A DNA stretch of 64,000 bases from Austropuccinia psidii (lineage: Eukaryota; Basidiomycota; Pucciniomycetes; Pucciniales; Sphaerophragmiaceae): NCBI GenBank assembly GCA_023105745.1, contig JALGQZ010000004.1, positions 8,815,951 through 8,879,950 on the forward strand, written 5' to 3'. Of the stretch, positions 1-10,872 are shown one piece after another. Positions within the stretch are counted from its first letter, which is position 1, and every line of letters begins with the position of its first letter. The notes below the pieces were generated by a model, which saw only the letters and a program-made list of their open reading frames with translations, did no database searches and was not told the origin of the DNA. The position numbers were made by a program, and so were the translations under genes.

Positions 1-393
1 GTTGAGTTACAGAAATTTCATCCAGAGGTGACGCCACCTGATTTTTTATGAGGAATCCAATGGTGAAATAATTTTTATATGTTTATTTATTGGATAAAAG
101 GTTATAATAATTTTTATTTAACTTTTTTCCAAATTTGTTTATTTTTTTTTACAATTTTGTTAAAAATTAATTTTTACTTAATTTTTTCAAGTATAAATGT
201 AATTTTGCAATTTCAAAATTTTAATGTAATTTTATTTTTAAATTTTAATTAAATTTTTGATTGTGAATATAATTTTATATTTATATTTTCATTTTCATCT
301 TAATAATATAAATAAGTTTATTTTATTTATATTTATATGTTAATTTTGTATTTGTGGTCTTTTGGGTATATGAAATTACCTCTAAGGCTCACA
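1..393 (-). repeat. Partial Gypsy LTR, minus-oriented, cut by the window edge
   Basis: The sequence closely matches 33185-33576, the end of the element C LTR, and finishes with the same ...CTCTAAGGCTCACA terminus at 388-393. Read on the minus strand this is the TGTGAG start of an LTR. It abuts gag coding sequence of element A at 394, so it appears to be a separate insertion into that gag. The other end lies outside the window, so a target duplication cannot be tested. Confidence 0.8.
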
Positions 394-1072
394 TCAAGAC
401 TTGAATTGAAAGAAGATATTTAATCAAGTTTTAATAATATCTCATTGAAGAATGATTTGCCAAGACGGTCTACACCAATTCCTGACAGGAATGTGCTAAA
501 CTTGAATGATTACTTACATCATACAATTTCAAGTAATTCAGAAGTAGAAACTGCTTGCAATTTTAAAGACAGTCCAAGATTAGAGGAATGGCCAACCTTC
601 AGTGGTGAAGGGGAATCTAATCATATGGAATTTATGAAAACAACTGATATGTTTAAAGAAGACTTTAACATACCAGATGAATACATAAGTGCCATATTAC
701 ACTCATTGTTTACCAAATCACCAAAGAAATGGTATTACAAAATGAGACAAGACCATGGTAAACATTCTTGGCCTTGGTGGAAAGAACAAATTATTTCCAA
801 TTGGGAAAATGAGTCCTGGAGATTTAAATTGGAGAATTCTTTTGAAGAAGCCATTTTTAATATTGAGAGGGACAGGCCCATGTCTTGGTTTCTTAAACAA
901 AAGGACAAATTAACTGCCCTTCATCCTGATATGTCTGAAACAATGGTACATAAAAGGATATTAAGAAAGTGTGGTGGTGACCTTGAGAATTCTATAAGAA
1001 GCAGATTTATTGAGCCTTGCTCTACAGAAGATTATGTCAATGCCATGGAGAAATCACCACTAGAACAAAAAT
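394..1072 (+). pseudogene. Gag, capsid part (element A)
   Basis: This is the first gag segment, which would form the structural particle of the retrotransposon. The frame is open from 394 except for a TAA at 421-423. It aligns with codons about 400-640 of the element C polyprotein through shared blocks such as EEWPTFSGEG, SLFTKSPKKWYYKMRQ, SWPWWK and LTALHPDMSE, which resemble a Ty3-type capsid. No in-frame ATG marks a start, because the N-terminal half is missing left of the junction at 393/394. The frame stops making sense at 1072, where the solo LTR begins; the codons just beyond 1072 are LTR sequence that happens to stay open to 1134. Removing the LTR and one AAAAT copy continues the same frame into the CCHC knuckle at 3070. 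Confidence 0.85.
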
Positions 1073-3064
1073 TGGTAGAAATTGGTATAAACCCTGTAAG
1101 GTTTGACTATGAAACAATAAGTAAAAATTACTAATATTTTACTTATTGTACTATGAATGTCCTTATAAATGAAATAAATAAGATAAAAATCATTAAAGTA
1201 CTAAAGAATTATTATAATTATGGCGTAAAAATAATTATATTATTAATAAAATATGATAATATAATTTATATTATAAAATATAATAAAATAAAATAAATAT
1301 ATTAATATAAAATAATTGATATATTCAAGGGCACTTTATTATTGTTACAAACAAATAATAAAGGCGTAAAAAATTGTTTTTTATTAATAAAAAACAATTA
1401 ATAACAATAATATTACCAATATTAAAGTTATAAATTAATATAAATACTATTCATATTAATTAAAGAATTATTAAAAGAATAATAGAGAGAAAATTATTAT
1501 AATAAGAGAAAATAACCTACTTTTAATACTTAATATAATAATTTTGAGATATTTTACGCCAAATAATATAAATACAATTTATCCAAATTGTATTTACAAA
1601 AAAAAATAGCGAAATTACAAATATTCTTGATTTTTACGTGGAAATGAGATGTTAGAGAGAGAGATTTCTAACAAAAACAATTAAATAAATGATTTAATCA
1701 GGTCAAAATTGATTATTATGATAATATGATCTTTGGTCTTTGATAATATAAAGGTTTTATATATAAAGAATAAAGAAATTACCTTTTTATTGTATTGATT
1801 TAATGTTTTTGATGCGTCTGAGGGGAAAACAGAGTAAAAAGAGCTCTATTTATAGTAAATACCTCCCTCCTAGAGTCCAACAGGCTTCTAGTAGACGTGT
1901 ACTGATCAATATTTGAAGGTTTGGTGATGATTACATCATGATCAAACCATATTACATCATTATTACGCCATTATTTAGAGTTATCACTATAACTCTAAGT
2001 TTGATGACGTCAAAGACTTGGAAGAACCCCAAAATTCGTGGATTTTATTAGTTTTAATCATAAAATAATAGTATTCACTAATTTTATCACTCATATGACT
2101 GTTAAATTTAATTTAAGGTTACAGTGAGTAATCATAAATGATCAAATGAAGCTCAAACTTTGATCCTTAATAACTTTTAAGATTTACACGCTACATCCAT
2201 TTAGAGAGTGAATTCTAATAGCTTGGAATAACATTATTATTCTTCCAAGAGAATTTCATTATATTATCAAAACTCTATTTTTGATGATTTTTCTTGTAAC
2301 TCATCTTTTCTGTTGAAATTTAATATTTTAAACTTCAAACTATGATTTCAAGGGGTTATACCTTGAATATTATAATAAGAAATACATCATTCTTCATGAA
2401 TGAACTAGTAGAATCCAACTGTAAACTTTCTTTTAAGTTTGGACCATATTCACAACAAAGTGGTCAACAGCTCTGTTGATTTTAATCAATAATTCCTTAC
2501 AGGTTTTAACCTTTTTTATAACTTGTGAAATATATTTAATTTCTGTATTTCTACAGTAATTAAGTGATGACTTTATTTTTGGTTCATCACTCTATCATGC
2601 ATAATTCAAGAGATATTAGCTAAAATCCTTGAATTTATGCGTTGACCAAAAAAGTGCATATATTCAGGTTAATTCCTTAAGTATTGATTTTGAAGCTTAG
2701 CTTCTTAATTGTTTTATATGTGGAGTTTTATGGAGAATCCACTGGTACCATTTATTTCACATGTTGTCTCATTGGGCTTTGAAATAAATAAGGATTTGTG
2801 TATGTTATAAGGTATTATTACTTATAACTTATTAAATATTGACTTTACAGATATGCCATAAAAATGGTATATGTGTATTTTACCATAGGGAATCCAATGG
2901 TATCATTTCTTTCACATGTTTATTCATTGGTTTTAAGTTAAACCAAGTTTCATGCCAATTTATGGTATTTTTGTATTTTTAAAAGTATTTATTTTTAATG
3001 TATAATTATATTAAATATTTCTTGTGACCTTTTTGGGTATGTGGTCATATCTCAAAGGTTCACA
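1073..3064 (-). repeat. Solo LTR inserted in gag of element A
   Basis: It is 1992 bp, starts TGGTAG and ends TTCACA on the plus strand, and is flanked by a perfect 5-bp duplication AAAAT at 1068-1072 and 3065-3069. The last 60 bases (gtgacctttttgggtatg... to ...caaaggttcaca) are a diverged form of the LTR end seen at 33530-33576, so its orientation is minus. On that strand a TATA-like CTATAAATAG lies near 1846-1855. No coding sequence lies inside, so it is the product of LTR-LTR recombination rather than a full element. It is extremely AT-rich in 1140-1620. Confidence 0.85.
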
Positions 3065-3069
3065 AAAAT

Positions 3070-4120
3070 CCAGTGGGAAGCCAATTCCAAAACCTAGTAA
3101 ACCACATGACAAAGCTCCTTTGAAATGTCATAAGTGTGGAAGTACATCTCATTTGGCTAATACTTGTCCCAAAAGGACAAGAGTCAATGAGATATAAATT
3201 GAAAAAGATGACACAAAAGAAACAAATGATGTCCCTGTACATGAAAGTTATTCTTAACCTTCTGAAGAGGAGGAATTATCAGATGAACTTAGTATAGAAG
3301 ATATTAATGTTTCTTTTGAAGTCACAGAAGGGCATACTCACTTACCACAGTACAGTGATGAATGTATGGATCTCATACATGTGCAAGATGCTAAAATGCA
3401 GAAATCCAAACCAGCCAGAGGTAAAGGTTACACAGCTGGATCATCTTGTATCACTAATATTGTGATAAACAACAGAGAATCCAAGATACATCTTGACTCA
3501 GGTGCTTTTTTATTTGTGTTGGAAAGGATTATCTTGACAATATTTATACTAATTGGCAAGACAAGTTAATTCCAATTGAAGGTATAAAGCTCAGCAGTGC
3601 CAGCCAAAATATGCACACCTTAGGTATATTTGAAGCAGAAATGATATTTACTAATCCTACAGGAAGTATCAGATTAAAGGTTGAATTTGTTGTTATGAAT
3701 AATTGTACTTCACAACACTTTATACTTGGAAATTATTATCCCAATATTTATGGTATTGATATTAATAATCATAAAGACAGGTTCTTCACTATGGGGGAAA
3801 ATAAAAGGCAAAAATTTGCTTTCCCTCCATAAAAAAGAAAAATAACTGTCATTAGACAAGTAAAAAAGTTTAATAAGGAGGAATTTGTGTCAGATCAATT
3901 AATCGAAGCACAAACTAGTCCTGAATTAACACCAGAAATGAAGGAAGAACTTATTGAAATTTTATTTCAATACAGGGAAGCCTTTGCTTCTGATAATGAA
4001 CCACTTGGGGCTGTCAATGGCCATGAAGTGGATATTAGGCTTAATTTGGAAAGACCTTACCCTCCACTTTTAAAAAGACCAGCTTACCCAGCTAGCCCTA
4101 GGGCCAGAGAAGCATTATAA
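3070..4120 (+). pseudogene. Gag zinc knuckle and aspartic protease (element A)
   Basis: The segment opens in the gag frame left at 1072. A CCHC knuckle (CHKCGSTSHLANTC, spacing C-x2-C-x4-H-x4-C) lies near 3130-3172 and would bind RNA in the particle. TAA codons follow at 3195-3197 and 3255-3257 in the same frame. The protease motif IHLDSGA lies near 3490, with the usual DSG catalytic triad. A frameshift in the T-rich stretch near 3510-3525 moves the rest of the protease into another frame (3611-3832), which stops with TAA at 3830. The protease-RT linker continues in that second frame to a TAA at 4118-4120. Function is lost; identity is clear from collinearity with element C. Confidence 0.85.
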
Positions 4121-6989
4121 AGTCATATTAATGAAATAATAACACTGGGAGTTCTTAGAAAGGTTGGACACAATGAAGAAGTAGAAGTCACAGCTCCTAT
4201 TATTGTTACTTGGCATAATAATAAATGCAGGATGGTTGGTGATTTTAGAGCACTGAATACCTACACCATTCCAGACAGGTATCTAATCCCTAGAATCCAT
4301 GAGACTTTGACCCAATTATCCAAAGCAAGATTTATCACCTCTATGGATGCTCTTAAAGTTTTCCATCAGAGTGTTTTAACACCCCATTCTAGGAAATTAT
4401 TGAGGATTATTTCTCATTGTGGTATTTATGAATACTTGAGGTTGCCTTTTAGTATTAAAAATGCACCCTCTCACTATCAAAGAATAATGAATACCATTTT
4501 CCCACATGAATTATCAGAGGGATGGTTAATCATTTATATTGATGAAATTATCATTTGTTCAGAAACCTGGCAATTGCATTTAGAGATACTTTCATCACTA
4601 CTTAAGAAAATTCTTCAAGTGAACATGAAAATATCTCTTAAAAAATGTAATTTTGGGTTTGATGAGTTGAATGCTCTAGGACATGTAGTCTCAGGACTGA
4701 GCCTTGGTGTTGATAAAAACAAATTGGCTGCAATTTTACTGAAACAAATGCCCCAGAACAAGAAAGAAATGATGTCTTTCTTAGGGTTTGCCAGTTATTA
4801 CAGGAAACACATTAAATATTTTGCAATCCATGCCAGATCATTATACAGAATTTGTGATCAACAAACTGTTTTTGAAATGACACAGGAGAGAATTCAAGCA
4901 TATGATAAAATCAAGTATGCCTTGACCAATGCACCATTATTATTAATTCCAGACTGGAAACTTCCTTTCAAGCTGTATATTGATGCATGTGGTGAAGTTT
5001 TAGGAGCTGCTCTTCATCAAGTTCAAATTGTCAATGAAAAGCCTTATGAAGGTCCAATTTGTTTTATTTCAAGACAAATTAAACCTACTGAGGCCAGATA
5101 TGGAGCTAGCCAAATGGAGTGCCTTTGCCTTGTTTGGGCTCTGGAAAAACTTCATTACTATCTTGATGGTAGTGTGTTTGAAGTAATTACTGATTGTAAT
5201 GCAGTAAAATCACTTCTTAACATGAAAACTCCAAACAGACATATGTTAAGATGGCAGATTGCTATACAGGAGTATAGAGGCAATATGACTATAGTACATA
5301 AAGCTGGAAATATTCACAAGAATGCTGATGGCTTGAGTAGATGGGCATTACCCAATATACCTGACAATCTTGCCTATGTTTCCACAGGTGCAGAACCTCA
5401 AATTCCAATTGAAGTAATTAACATGAAATATGTTGGAACAGAATTCTTTGAAGAAGTTAGAGATAGCTATAAGCTGGATAAGAATTGGCATATTCTTACT
5501 TCTCTACTTGACAAAGATTGCAAAGATGCAGCTTTGGCTAATTCTCTGGATGATATCTGGAAAACATCTTATGACAATGGAATATTCCATTTATTTGATG
5601 GTATCTTATATCATAGATCTAAACACACATGTGTAATGGTCCTGTGTAGTAGAATGTTAATTAACACAATACTTCTAGAATGCCATGATAACATTTACTC
5701 TGGACATCTGTCTGAAGACAGAACAATGGAAAGAATTAAGACATGTTCGTGGTGGCCATCTTGGAGAAAAGATGTCATTGAGTACTGTCATAGTTGTGAT
5801 AGATGTCAGAAAGCCAATCAAGCTACTGGTAAAAGGTTTGGTTTGATGATTCATATCCAAGAGTCAAGTACCCCAAGTGAATTGTCTCATATGGATTGGG
5901 TAGCTGCCTTACCCCCTGGAGGTGATAAAGGTTATAATGCATGTCTTGTCATTGTAGATAGATATAGCAAAACACCAATATTTTTCCATGTCATAAAGAT
6001 GACACAGCTATGGGTACAGCTCTTTTGATTTGGAACAGAGTTATATTTCATACTGGTCTCTTTAAAACATCATTAGTGATAGAGACCCAAAATTCACATC
6101 AGCCTTATGGACTAATTGACATAAGCTTTTGGGTAAAAAATTATCATTCTCAAAAGCATACCCTCCACAAACAGATGAGTCAGCAGAAAGAATGATAAAA
6201 ACCCTTGAGGAAATGATTAGAAGATTTTGTGCTTATGGCCTGGAGTTTAAATATTCTGATGGCTTTTCCCATAATTGGTGTCCTCTTATACCAGCATTGG
6301 AATTAGCCTATAAGACCTCCATCCATGCTTCAACAGGAAAAACTCCTGCAATGCTGGAAAAAGGATGGAACCCTAAGCTTCCAGTTGATACTTTGAAGAA
6401 AGATTTAGTTGATATTCATCCAACTGCTTCAAGCTTCAAGTTATTGCTTTATAAAGTAAGGCATCATGCAAATCAAATCATGAATGATGCCTATGAATAT
6501 GCTAAACAGAAATAGGATCAAGTTCATAAAGCCCCAGAATTCAAAGTAGGGGACTTAATACTAGTTTCAACCTTGAAATTTAATAATATTAAATGTCCAA
6601 ATAACTTGAAAGATTCCTTTTTAGGACCATTTATTATTAAAGCCCTTTATGGGACAAATGCAGTACAAGTAGAAAATTCAGGGGAATTGGAAAACAAACA
6701 TGCGGCTTTTGCTGTTAGTCTGGTGAAGCATTACACTTCAAGTGATAAGGAATTATTTCCTTTGAGAAATGAAAAGCCGTTAGAAGTACCTCCAATTTAT
6801 CAGAGTGAAGAGAAAAAAGTACTAAAATTCTTGAAAGAAAGAAGAGTTAGGGGGAAAAATGAAAGAGAATACTTGGTCAGGTACAAAAATCCACAACATG
6901 AAGATGAATGGATTGTAGCAGAAAAGATACCTGATTCCCAAAGGTTTCTCAGAATATTCACACATGAGAGAAGACCAATTCCTCAATGA
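4121..6989 (+). pseudogene. Reverse transcriptase, RNase H and integrase with chromo-like tail (element A)
   Basis: A 598-codon open stretch (4232-6028) carries the RT fingers ([17 protein letters not shown]), palm ([16 protein letters not shown]), the catalytic box, RNase H ([28 protein letters not shown]) and the integrase zinc region (ECHD...GHLSED...CHSCDRCQ). The catalytic box reads YIDE instead of YIDD, so the second polymerase aspartate is replaced. Integrase is frameshifted near 5995 and again near 6120, and a TAG lies at 6513-6515. The last open piece (6573-6989) ends in a chromo-like module (KNEREYLVRYKNPQHEDEW) as in element C. The element could not reverse-transcribe itself. Confidence 0.9.
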
Positions 6990-7113
6990 AACATCTAAAT
7001 TATGTGCTTTACATACTTTTAAGTATAAGTAGAGAGGTTGGACAGTGGATGATACCCCCCCAAACTAACTTGGGGATAAACTACTAAAAGAAAATTGTGG
7101 TACAATTTTTTTT

Positions 7114-7125
7114 GGTGGTAGGGAA
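7114..7125 (+). other. Polypurine tract of element A
   Basis: GGTGGTAGGGAA directly precedes the TGTGAG start of the 3' LTR at 7126, the expected place for the plus-strand primer of reverse transcription. The tract is imperfect (two T), consistent with the decay of the element. Confidence 0.6.
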
Positions 7126-7833
7126 TGTGAGCCTGTGAGGTATGTATAACATACCCATAAGGCCACAAGTGATTTGATATACAGTTAATTCAGTCTTAAA
7201 CAGAATTTTCAATTGAATTTAAAATAGAAAAATAACAAAAAATAAGTATAACTTTTTTTTTGATATACAAAGTTATAAGTATTATGTCATTTTTGGATTC
7301 TACAGCAAAAATGACCTAGGGTACACCAACAGTGTGTTATACCCAAAAAAGCTTATTCCTTATTTTATTGGAAGATTTAAGAATCTCACAGTACTAATGT
7401 AACTTTTTAAAAAAAAATTAAAATTGTTAAATTTAAAGTTGCATAAGGTTTATACAAACTTACCAAAATCTCAGTTAAAATTGAGGTGTTGTGTATATTC
7501 AGTGAATTGGCTATGGATTTGCCATACAGAATGTAAATCCTGCATGAGCTCATTTCAAAAGTGTTTAAGGCCATAGTATGGCTTTAAATAAATAAAAGGG
7601 CAAAATGCACACAGAAAGGTGGTACAAAGGAAAAAGACCAAACAGAGCTGGGGTGCCCAACTTTTTGGATCTGCAAGGATTCAATTAAGGTTGTCTACCT
7701 ATATTGGAGAATTTTCAACCTTATTTTAGCTTTCATATTAGACTTTGATCCAACCTTAAAGTTTGAACTGGTTTGATCCCAATTTGGACAGGAATTTCAA
7801 GCTGCTAAAGGGTAAATCCCAATATGCAGGCTT

Positions 7834-8880
7834 GAAATTGAAGTTTTGAGACCTTTCAAAGCTTAAATAAGCTTAAAGCCTTAAGGTTACAAGCATTAAA
7901 ACCTTATCAAAAATTAAAGTTTAGTGTGTATTGCTATTTTATGTGGAAAATAGTAATATTTTCAAAAATTCATCAAAAACCCAATTCTTAATGGATTTTC
8001 TTGAGAATTTCACACAGCTTACAATTTAATATTATATATATATAAATTAAATTTTATATATTTTTATGAACAGATTTCCTGGGTAATTAGCCTGGAAAGT
8101 TACCCTTTTAATTATACTTATATAAAATTAAGATTTCTTTAAAAATTAATTGAAAACTGAGTTTAGGAGATGTCTGCTGAAATTAAAGTTTTGAGACCTG
8201 TCAAAGCTCAAATAAGCTTAAACCTTTAAGGTCACAAGCATTAAAACCATATCAAAAGTTCAGGTTTAGTGTGTATTGCTATTTTATATGGAAAAATAGT
8301 AATAACTTCAAAAATTCATCAAAAATCCAATTCTTAATGAATTTTCTTGAAAATTTCACACAGCTTACAATTTAATATTATATATATATAAATTAAATTT
8401 TATATATTTTTATGAACAGATTTCCTGGGTAATTAGCCTGGAAAGTTACTCTTTCAATTATACTTATATAAAATTAAGATTTCTTTAAAAATTAATTGAA
8501 AACTGAGTTTAGGAGATTTCTGCTGAAATTAAAGTTTTGAGACCTGTCAAAGCTCAAATAAGCTTAAACCTTTAAGGTCACAAGCATTAAAACCATATCA
8601 AAAGTGAAGGTTTAGTGTGTATTGCTATTTTATATGGAAAAATAGTAATAACTTCAAAAATTCATCAAAAATCCAATTCTTAATGAATTTTCTTGAAAAT
8701 TTCACACAGCTTAAAATTGAATGTTATCTATATATAAATTAAATTTTATATATCTTTTTATAAACAGATTTTCTGGGTAATTAGCCTGAAAATGTATTCT
8801 TTTAATTATACTTAAAGAAAATGAAGATTTCTTTGAAAATTAATTAGAAATTGAGTTTAGGCAATTTCTGCTTTAAACTC
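7834..8880. repeat. Three tandem ~346-bp repeats inside an LTR
   Basis: Copies start at 7834, 8179 and 8525, each with gaaatt(a/g)aagttttgagacc, and are spaced 345 and 346 bp apart. Each ends with the gaaaactgagtttagg(a/c)(g/a)att-type block. The second and third copies are nearly identical; the first shares its 3' two thirds best. They lie within the U3 side of the element A 3' LTR. Confidence 0.85.
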
Positions 8881-9917
8881 TATTTTTAAGTTTTTCATGT
8901 GATTAAATTTAATACAAATAAACTTATTTTATATGAAAACTTAAGATGATTAAATTAAATGAGGATTAAAGCTACTTGGAGTTAAGAAAAACACTGGTAA
9001 CTTAAAATTGGAATTAAAAAACCAGTTACCTTAAGTTAAGAACCTTATTTTTAAGCACAGTTTTTCAGTTTTGATCTGAGCACGCCCTCTATATCCATTA
9101 TTAATCATGAGAGCTTCTCTGTAGACATAAAAAGGGTCTTTTCATCACTGTTTTGTCCATCATCAATTATCAATCCAATCATATTAGACATTTAAACAGG
9201 TAAAGCTTTATTATAGATAAAATCTTATTATTAAAGTATTTCTTAAGTATTTTATTCTTTCTAAATCTTAAATTAAAGAATTGAAATCATAGAGATTAGA
9301 TTATTGTTGTAATCACCTATAATATATTTTATTTTATAAAATTATTGTATATAAGATATCTTTTAAAATCCACAAATTCCTCTCAAAAACTCTTTAATCA
9401 TATTTTTTATTATTAAAGTTGTTTTATATTTTAAAATATTGATTTTTGGTGTGTTTTTATCTTATAATAATTATTTGATATAATAACTGTTGTTGTTTGA
9501 CTTGTTGTATTAAATTTATATTATAAGTAAGTTTTCTCTAAAATTCTATATCCGCTTTATCTATTATTAGTCTTTTTATATAGAATTTTTCTATAATAAT
9601 TATTTCTGCACATTGTGTGTTTCAATTCTTTTATAAAGAATATCTATATATTATTTATCAGTGGTTAAATATTTATATTTCCCACTTGTAATTGTCTTAT
9701 TAAGAGCTTTACATTTCTTATTGTTATAATTGTCAGTGGCTATAACAATAATAGAATAATTATAATTTATTATAATTATTATATATTTTATTATTATTTT
9801 ATTATATGATAATAATTAAATTTATTTTTTATATAAAATTATTTTTAATGATTATATCTAAATTTGTGGTTATAATATTTTATTATATTATATTTTTCTA
9901 CTGAGGACAATCATAGT

Positions 9918-9947
9918 ACTCTTGATATTGTTACTATTATCAAGAGT
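9918..9947. other. Perfect 10-bp hairpin near the LTR end
   Basis: ACTCTTGATA (9918-9927) and its exact reverse complement TATCAAGAGT (9938-9947) are separated by 10 bases, 19 bp before the proposed LTR end. It could form a hairpin in RNA or DNA. No function is shown by the sequence. Confidence 0.5.
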
Positions 9948-9966
9948 TTGATAGACAAATCTTACA

Positions 9967-10177
9967 CCCAGTGACTCAATTCCAGGCCAATTGTGACAAA
10001 TGTTTGCATGGACTTTGACATCTCACACCTTTTGGCAAGGAATTGGGAGGACTCTGGAACCCTTGGAGCCAAGATTCCTTTCCCCCCCAAATTAATCTTT
10101 TCAATTTTTTTTAATTCCTCATTGTTTATTATACTATGAATTTACAGTACACAACTGTAATTACTTATTACACATAT
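9967..10177 (-). repeat. LTR-B, left part, interrupted by element E
   Basis: It matches 32717-32925 of the element C LTR, including aactcaattccaggcc, the C-run before aaat(t)taatctt and the block aattcctcat. It stops at the terminal inverted repeat of element E and resumes at 30407. Its own left end is missing where element A abuts it at 9966. Confidence 0.8.
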
Positions 10178-10222
10178 CACCAGGGCAAATCTCGTGTCAA
10201 TCGTCAGCAATTGACTTCACGT
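10178..10222 (+). repeat. Left terminal inverted repeat of element E
   Basis: 45 bp, paired with 30359-30403 on the other strand at 41 of 45 positions. The four mismatches are all CpG versus TpG or CpA. The transposase would be expected to bind and cut here. Confidence 0.9.
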
Positions 10223-10872
10223 CAAGCAAACATCAAGCAGGATAAAAGTCGAGCTCACGTCAAGCGAAAATCAAGCGAACGTCGAGCACACATCCTACTC
10301 TTGTCTTACACCAAATCCTGTGACATCCACCAATATTGGTTCCCCTGTGCCTTCAACTCAGATTCCTCACCACCTGATCATCCCGCAACCGTCCAATGGT
10401 TGGTGAAAATTACACAAGACCCGCCTGTTTGCACAAACACACATCAAAGAGGTCCTTCAGCCAGTCTTGATGTAGGCGGGGGGTTTGACTTCACCAGGTC
10501 ATCCATAAAAGGACTCCGCCTGAGCGGGATTGTCGTTTTGCAGGTGACACTGGTAGAGCCCGCCGCACAATACCGCATGTGCGTGTGCATTGGCGTGTGC
10601 GTGTGTGGGTGCGCAAGGGCCGCTTCCCCTTCCTACATGATGATGGCGCAGTTAGAAATTTTGGATGCTGTGAAAGGTGAGTGTGTGGGTCATTTGATCA
10701 TTGAACTTGGCTTATTCACACTGTACCAAATGTCAAAATGGTAAGTTCTTTGTGGCAATGTGAAATAATGGGCTTTGCTTGTCACAATGGCATGTCTCTG
10801 TCACTAAATTTTGAGGCAGTTATTTCACTAGCAAAATTGCTAATGAATCTGAGAGATTTGCATTTCTGTAGA
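10223..10872. other. Left subterminal region of element E: CGTCAAGC repeats and GC-rich spacer
   Basis: Just inside the TIR are clustered short repeats of (A)CGTCAAGC and TCAAGCGAACGTC type (10218-10290). These resemble the subterminal transposase-binding repeats known in CACTA elements. The rest is a GC-rich, GTGTGCGTGTG-bearing stretch. A 202-codon open frame crosses it (10136-10744), but it begins in the LTR outside the element and runs through the TIR, so I do not call it a gene. Confidence 0.55.

Larger units (their letters stand above)
394..9966 (+). mobile_element. Element A: degenerate Ty3/Gypsy retrotransposon lacking its 5' end
   Basis: In order it contains gag, a CCHC knuckle, aspartic protease, reverse transcriptase, RNase H, integrase with a chromo-like tail, a polypurine tract and a 3' LTR, all on the plus strand. 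It is a diverged relative of element C and the proteins align collinearly. The 5' LTR and leader are not present: the left end is cut by a minus-oriented LTR at 393/394. Gag is also split by a solo LTR. Stops at 421, 3195, 3255, 3830, 4118 and 6513 and frameshifts near 3520, 5995 and 6120 make it non-coding as a whole. Its 3' LTR ends where homology to LTR-B begins, so it probably inserted into LTR-B. Confidence 0.85.
7126..9966 (+). repeat. 3' LTR of element A
   Basis: It starts TGTGAGCCTGTGAGG, the mirror of the LTR ends at 393, 31002 and 33576, and probably ends CTTACA at 9961-9966, where homology to a minus-oriented LTR begins. At about 2.84 kb it is about 1 kb longer than the element C LTR. 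Most of the extra length is a threefold internal repeat (7834-8880). A TATA-like CATAAAAAGG at about 9127-9136 would fit the promoter. No 5' LTR partner is in the window, so the right end is inferred from the junction. Confidence 0.65.

Noticed and set aside
10136..10744. 202-codon open frame across the left end of element E
   Set aside because: It starts in LTR-B, crosses the TIR and follows a GTGTGCG-rich stretch; no motif and no splice pattern.
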